64,000 bases of DNA from Alphaproteobacteria bacterium (lineage in GTDB: Bacteria > Pseudomonadota > Alphaproteobacteria > UBA6615): NCBI GenBank assembly GCA_021774575.1, contig JAJFIX010000037.1, positions 172,923 to 236,922 of the forward strand. The letters run 5' to 3'. Shown piece after piece: positions 60,030 through 64,000 of the stretch. A program made the position numbers and the translations under genes. Numbering within the stretch: the stretch's first letter is position 1; each line of letters opens with the position of its first letter. The notes beneath the pieces were generated by a model. That model did no database searches. It was given only the letters and a program-made list of their open reading frames with translations, and was not told where the DNA came from.

Positions 60030-62516
60030 TTAGCGTGGTGAGGGCAAGAAAACCATACGCGAAGCCGGAAACCCGTCTTCGCCGTTGCGCCGGGTGCCGG
60101 GGGTGAGGTAATCGCCGTCGCGCCACATTCGGGTTAGATCGCCAAAATGGCGCGACAAAGGGTGGCCTGACTGGCCGGTAGCAATGATCATTTGCGAGGT
60201 CGAAAGATCGGCCAAATCATAAATCGCGCGATAGCCCGGCCCGTGGATTTGGGTAAACATATCATCACCCTGGCCCAAAATATGCGTGCCCCGATTAACT
60301 GTGAAATTGTCGCCATCGGTTTCGATTTCAATATCGATCAGGTCGCGCAAAATCGGCACACGCCCAAAGATTTGGTGGCTGAAACGGGCTTTGTGCAGGT
60401 CGCCCCATCGCCAGTCGGCTGGATCATCTCCGGCAATTTCGCTTAAGGTTGCGAGGGCGGTGCGCAGCGCTACACCAACCCGGCCCGGACACGATTCGAG
60501 GGTCGGCGTCGTCACGTCATCGCACCATTCAGGCTTGCCATCGAGCATGTGCAACACCGTACGTGGACGGATGCCGAACGCAACATCGGCTGCGTCGCCG
60601 AGCTCGTCGTTGTAAAGTGTGGGCCCCAGCTCGGCCGCCCAGGCAGTAAAGATCAGCGGTTCGGGCCGGTCGCGGTCCATCCGACCGTCCCAGTCTTTGA
60701 GCAGGTCAAGGGCGTTTTGCGCTTGAACCGACCCGGCTCCGGCCAGCGTCATGTGATCGAGTAGTGTTGGCAAAAGCATCTCAACCGCCGATGATTTGAT
60801 ATCGAGCTGGATCGATTTAAAGGTGGTGCTATCTGCCGGGCTGATATCGTCGAGCATCCGGCCGATACGCGCAGCTCGACCGGGGTCCGGCCAGTCGGCA
60901 GCAATAAGATGGGGGTAGGACCGGCCAGCGACCCGGTTATTGGCGTTGACGATCCGCCCTCCGGGTGGGTCGAGCTTGTGCGGCATTTCATCGAACGGAA
61001 CAAATCCGGTCCAATCGAATTCTCCGGTCCAACCGGGAACCGGCAGCCTGCCGTCGCCGCTTTTGCGGATCGGTAACCGCCCGGGAACGTAAAAGCCGAT
61101 ATGGCCGTCGGTATCGGCGTAGGCGAAATTTTGCAGCGGCGCGGCAAATTTTTCCAGCGCAGCGGTGAATTCGGCCCAGTTTTCGGCTCGGTTGAGATCG
61201 TAAAGCGCCTCGGGTGTACGATTGTCCGGGGCGAGGGCGTTAAACGCCAGGGCGATCATTTCACCCTCCCCGGTCAGGGTCGCCGCACCTGGGGAAATAT
61301 CGCTGATCACCGGCCCATGGTAGGTTTCCCGGACGGTTATGGTTTCGGGCTTTTCGCGGCCACGGACAAAAATTTCCTCCCGCCGCACGTCGAACTGGCT
61401 GGCACCATTGGCGGTCAAGTAGCGCAACGGATCGGCAGGGTCGACCCGCTCAATAAACAGGTCCTGGACATCGGCATGGGTCGTCGTCAGCCCCCAGGCG
61501 ATATGGCCGTTATGGCCGAGCATCAAGAACGGCATGCCCGGTACGCTGACCCCGGTCAGGGACAAGGAGGGCGTGACGATCTCGACCAGATACCATAGCA
61601 AGGGTGCCGAAAACCCGAGATGCGGGTCATTGGCCAAGAGGGGCAATCCACTTTCGCTATGGTCGCCGCTAACCACCCATTCGTTCGAGGCGCTGGCAAA
61701 GGCAAACGGGCTCATCTGCGTGCCTGACCCCGGTAAATCATCGGCGAGGCGGGCAAAAATTTGCCTGTCAGCGCAGCAATAGGTGTCGAAATTCTCCGCC
61801 AACGTCGTCGCGCTGTCCGGGTCGACCGGCGGCCAGAGGTCGATCATCTGGTCCGGCGTTAGGCGCAAGGCGGCCCGGGCCCGGTCAATTTCGCCGCGCC
61901 AGTTATCCGATAGCTGCAGCGCCATCAAAAGCCCCCAAACGGCACTATCGGCGGGCACCCAGGGCTCGGGCGTGTGGCGCAAAAGAAGAAATTCCGGGGG
62001 CAGTGGCCCGTCATGGTTTTCGAGCCAGGCATTGACCCCACCGGCATAGGCCTGCAAGGCCGATCTTGGCGTCCGCGCCATCGCCGCAACGCTCTCTTCG
62101 GCGCGGGTGTAGAGCCCGAGTGTGCGCATGAGCTTATCAAACCCGAGCCCCGGCTCGCCCAGCAGTTCGGCCAGTCGCCCGGCCCCGGTGCGGCGGCTCA
62201 TTTCCATCTGAAACATCCGGTCGGCAGCGTGAATATAGCCCAGGGCCCGATAGGCATCGGTCATATTCCCGGCCTCAATCCGCGGCACCCCAAACTCGTC
62301 ACGGGTGACCGTGACCGCCGCCGCCAGGCCCGATAATATAATTTCGCCATCATAGTTCGGGAGTGACATCCGGGCGACCATCACCGCCCCACCTGTTCCG
62401 CCGATCAGCAACGCGGCGACAATCAGCCCGGCATAGGCAGCCCATTTCCCCCAGGGCCGCCGATAACGCGGTGGCCTAACCGGCCTTCGTTCCCGTTGAA
62501 AGTCGATAGGGGTCAC
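60030..62516 (-). CDS. Penicillin acylase family (S45) Ntn-hydrolase
   Basis: An 828-residue precursor that would self-cleave into two chains. A membrane helix at 28-52 (AAYAGLIVAALLIGGTGGAVM) anchors or exports it. The alpha-chain region has YIHAADRMFQMEMSRRTGAG. The nucleophile is Ser277 in ASNEWVVSGDHS, the expected new N-terminus of the beta chain, followed by LLANDPHLGF. Members cleave amides such as penicillins or acyl-homoserine lactones; the substrate here is unknown. It starts with GTG, with GAAGG 6 bases upstream. Confidence 0.93.
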   Translation of the reverse strand: MTPIDFQRERRPVRPPRYRRPWGKWAAYAGLIVAALLIGGTGGAVMVARMSLPNYDGEIILSGLAAAVTVTRDEFGVPRIEAGNMTDAYRALGYIHAADRMFQMEMSRRTGAGRLAELLGEPGLGFDKLMRTLGLYTRAEESVAAMARTPRSALQAYAGGVNAWLENHDGPLPPEFLLLRHTPEPWVPADSAVWGLLMALQLSDNWRGEIDRARAALRLTPDQMIDLWPPVDPDSATTLAENFDTYCCADRQIFARLADDLPGSGTQMSPFAFASASNEWVVSGDHSESGLPLLANDPHLGFSAPLLWYLVEIVTPSLSLTGVSVPGMPFLMLGHNGHIAWGLTTTHADVQDLFIERVDPADPLRYLTANGASQFDVRREEIFVRGREKPETITVRETYHGPVISDISPGAATLTGEGEMIALAFNALAPDNRTPEALYDLNRAENWAEFTAALEKFAAPLQNFAYADTDGHIGFYVPGRLPIRKSGDGRLPVPGWTGEFDWTGFVPFDEMPHKLDPPGGRIVNANNRVAGRSYPHLIAADWPDPGRAARIGRMLDDISPADSTTFKSIQLDIKSSAVEMLLPTLLDHMTLAGAGSVQAQNALDLLKDWDGRMDRDRPEPLIFTAWAAELGPTLYNDELGDAADVAFGIRPRTVLHMLDGKPEWCDDVTTPTLESCPGRVGVALRTALATLSEIAGDDPADWRWGDLHKARFSHQIFGRVPILRDLIDIEIETDGDNFTVNRGTHILGQGDDMFTQIHGPGYRAIYDLADLSTSQMIIATGQSGHPLSRHFGDLTRMWRDGDYLTPGTRRNGEDGFPASRMVFLPSPR

Positions 62517-62624
62517 ATGAAACCTTCATATCAATATTCCGCACGATTGCGGGAAAGCACGGTGGCAGGAAAGTGTGTGTCGTCCGTACGACGCAGTGTA
62601 GCCTCGATCCCCGCGGGCGCGGCC

Positions 62625-63191
62625 TTAGTCCCGCACCAATTCATTTTGGTCGGTATGTTCGACGGTTTTGCCGTAGATATCGACCATTGTCGTTTCGCTA
62701 TAGGATAGCTGGTCGGGCCCGACGATGATTTTGTGGCGAAATTCGCGGGTCGAGGCGTTTTCCTGCATGAAGGGCGACTGGATGATTTTCCATTTTTCGT
62801 CATCGATCCGCGCCGCAACTTCGATGATTGCGCGACCGTCCGCATCCTTTTCGCCGTCATAGAGCCCGCCGGCCAAAACACAGACTGCGCGCGGAATGAC
62901 CAGCGAATGCATGACCGTGCGCGCCTGCCCATCCCACATCCAATATCCGGTTTCGTCATGAAACACCGCGCCGTCGGATTTCCGCTGAACGATCTGGCGA
63001 TAGTGAATGGCCGCAAGGTTTTGCTTCTCCGCATTGGTCACGCCGCCGACCGGGGAATAGGTGATCGTCTCAAAATAGGGGTTGGTCTCAACCCCCTCCG
63101 GATCCGGCGCGATATCAACGCCGGCTTGACCCTTCCACGCGCCAATCAGATCCGCGAGCGGTCCATAGTCAACGCCATTTCTTTCCGTCAT
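62625..63191 (-). CDS. Nitrobindin-like heme-binding beta-barrel protein
   Basis: A 188-residue member of the FABP-like/THAP4 C-terminal family. The typical opening is PLADLIGAWKGQAGV (GxWxG) followed by barrel strands (YFETITYSPVGG, TGYWMWDGQ). A C-terminal histidine in KTVEHTDQNEL is the candidate heme ligand of nitrobindins, which bind NO and peroxynitrite. No signal peptide. GAGGATC precedes the ATG. It joins the two truncated haemoglobins as a third possible NO-handling protein in the window. Confidence 0.8.
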   Translation of the reverse strand: MTERNGVDYGPLADLIGAWKGQAGVDIAPDPEGVETNPYFETITYSPVGGVTNAEKQNLAAIHYRQIVQRKSDGAVFHDETGYWMWDGQARTVMHSLVIPRAVCVLAGGLYDGEKDADGRAIIEVAARIDDEKWKIIQSPFMQENASTREFRHKIIVGPDQLSYSETTMVDIYGKTVEHTDQNELVRD

Positions 63192-63505
63192 GTGGGATCC
63201 TCGTTCAGCTATTAAATAGGGTGACTGTCCGTTCTTTGCGTATCAGTGAGGCGCCGAAAAATATAGGGCAAAGTCGCTCCGGCGATCCGAGTATATTGCG
63301 CTTTGGGCGTTTGCCAAGGGGGCGAATTAATGTGTGCCTTATGAGTGAATAAGGAAGTAGGTAATATTTCGACTGTTGGTGTAATTCATAGGTAATTTTG
63401 GTAATTATATAAGCTATTGAAATAATTCTTTCTTTTTGATTTATTAATAATAATGGTTGATTGAAAAAACGATAATATTTCAGTATTTAACGTCCGGTGA
63501 TTATT
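63192..63505. other. A/T-rich intergenic region between divergent genes
   Basis: About 314 bases, very A/T-rich from 63380 to 63500. It should contain the promoters of the nitrobindin-like gene and the exported gene that follows. No stop-free frame of note. Confidence 0.4.
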
Positions 63506-64000
63506 ATGAAAATGTTCAGGGTCAAGTCTGTACGAGTTTGTTTTCCGCGCCTTGTGAGCGCGACCTTTTTGATGGCCGCCGCCGGCGTTTTTCTTGGTGC
63601 GTTCGGTGGTGATGTCTACGCACAAGTTCTGGCGCCCAGGCAACAAGAGATTAGGAACGCGTTGGCGCTTCACCGCGCTGAAACGTGCGTGCGACGAAGT
63701 CTAAGTACAGCTATAGGGTTAAGGTTAGATTGCAGCCCGACGGTTTTCGGTTATGCCGAACCGGACCAGCCCAGCGGTCGCGCACCAGATGGGGGCAGTT
63801 CGACGGGCGCCAACAACTCCGGAAATGTGAATTTCAACGGCCGCACCGGATCGGGCCGGCTCGGTACTCCCAGTGCCCTTCCAGGCCATGATCGAGGCCG
63901 CAATCATAACGGCGACCAGCTGAGTGGTACGACTGGCCGTGATATCGGATCCGGCGGATCCGGTGGCGGGATTAGGTGCTTTGTTGTTGGAAACAAGCGG
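63506..64000 (+). CDS. Exported Gly/Asn-rich hypothetical protein, cut by the window edge
   Basis: From the ATG at 63506 a frame of 165 codons runs to the last base without a stop. A signal peptide is clear (basic start, LVSATFLMAAAGVFLGAF, cleavage near VYAQ). The mature part begins with a helical segment containing two or three cysteines (AETCVRRS, RLDCSPT). It then becomes rich in Gly, Ser, Asn and Arg (GSSTGANNSGNVNFNGRTGS). The family is not recognised, and the C-terminus lies outside the window. Confidence 0.7.
   Translation, partial: MKMFRVKSVRVCFPRLVSATFLMAAAGVFLGAFGGDVYAQVLAPRQQEIRNALALHRAETCVRRSLSTAIGLRLDCSPTVFGYAEPDQPSGRAPDGGSSTGANNSGNVNFNGRTGSGRLGTPSALPGHDRGRNHNGDQLSGTTGRDIGSGGSGGGIRCFVVGNKR

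Overview
The window looks like a chromosomal segment of an alphaproteobacterium, most likely a marine or environmental Rhodospirillales-like lineage. The support is gene content: MnmA, a Bpt-type aminoacyl-tRNA-protein transferase, a CysN/CysC fusion with CysD, a Tat-exported TRAP binding protein, a Fe(III) uptake pair, an S45 penicillin acylase and a tRNA-Met with encoded CCA. The genus is not resolved. No rRNA, CRISPR array or transposase gene was seen.

Layout. 1-2645 is core: an edge-truncated minus-strand gene, mnmA, an exported hypothetical and tRNA-Met. 2597-22622 is a 20-kb integrative island bounded by a perfect 49-bp direct repeat of the 3' part of that tRNA gene, with a tyrosine integrase just inside the right end. 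From the left it carries a minus-strand replication-type operon (AlpA-like HTH, small Cys/His protein, primase N-terminal module, TOPRIM/helicase-like protein) and an unknown 414-aa gene. Next come a giant exported WD40-repeat protein with a membrane anchor and a P-loop NTPase domain, a patatin-like phospholipase, and a plus-strand trio: C5 DNA methyltransferase, a protein with two GHKL ATPase modules, and a receiver-like protein. 22622-24948 is a small accreted accessory segment (small membrane protein, HigBA-type toxin-antitoxin, palindromic element, HNH-like protein) punctuated by two further fragments of the tRNA 3' end.

25013-29146 holds a secreted endonuclease I, an amidohydrolase, an exported truncated haemoglobin and an exported hypothetical. 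29490-33240 is a second accessory patch: an unknown 284-aa protein, KptA, and two tandem MNT-HEPN fusion genes that are nearly identical except in the HEPN core. 33256-39353 has a membrane-anchored trypsin-like protease, a secreted hypothetical, a SAM methyltransferase, a ParB-like hypothetical and sulfate activation genes (cysD, cysNC). 39533-46761 has two MscS-type channels, a DMT transporter, a YihY-type membrane protein, a truncated haemoglobin next to a ferredoxin-reductase fusion, and a PAS protein.

46950-52275 is a 1507-aa triple-module multicopper oxidase followed by a secreted HExxHxxGxxD protease. 52309-55185 is a Fe(III) ABC transporter (binding protein and fused permease, no ATPase) under a Fur-like box. 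55492-58939 is a TRAP transporter with dctQM converging on dctP. 59240-63191 carries bpt, a penicillin acylase and a nitrobindin-like protein. An exported Gly-rich protein runs off the right edge.

The strongest leads for something undescribed are the methyltransferase / double-GHKL / interrupted-receiver operon, the exported WD40-TM-NTPase protein with hypervariable repeat positions, and the recently duplicated, locally divergent MNT-HEPN pair. All functional readings are from sequence only.
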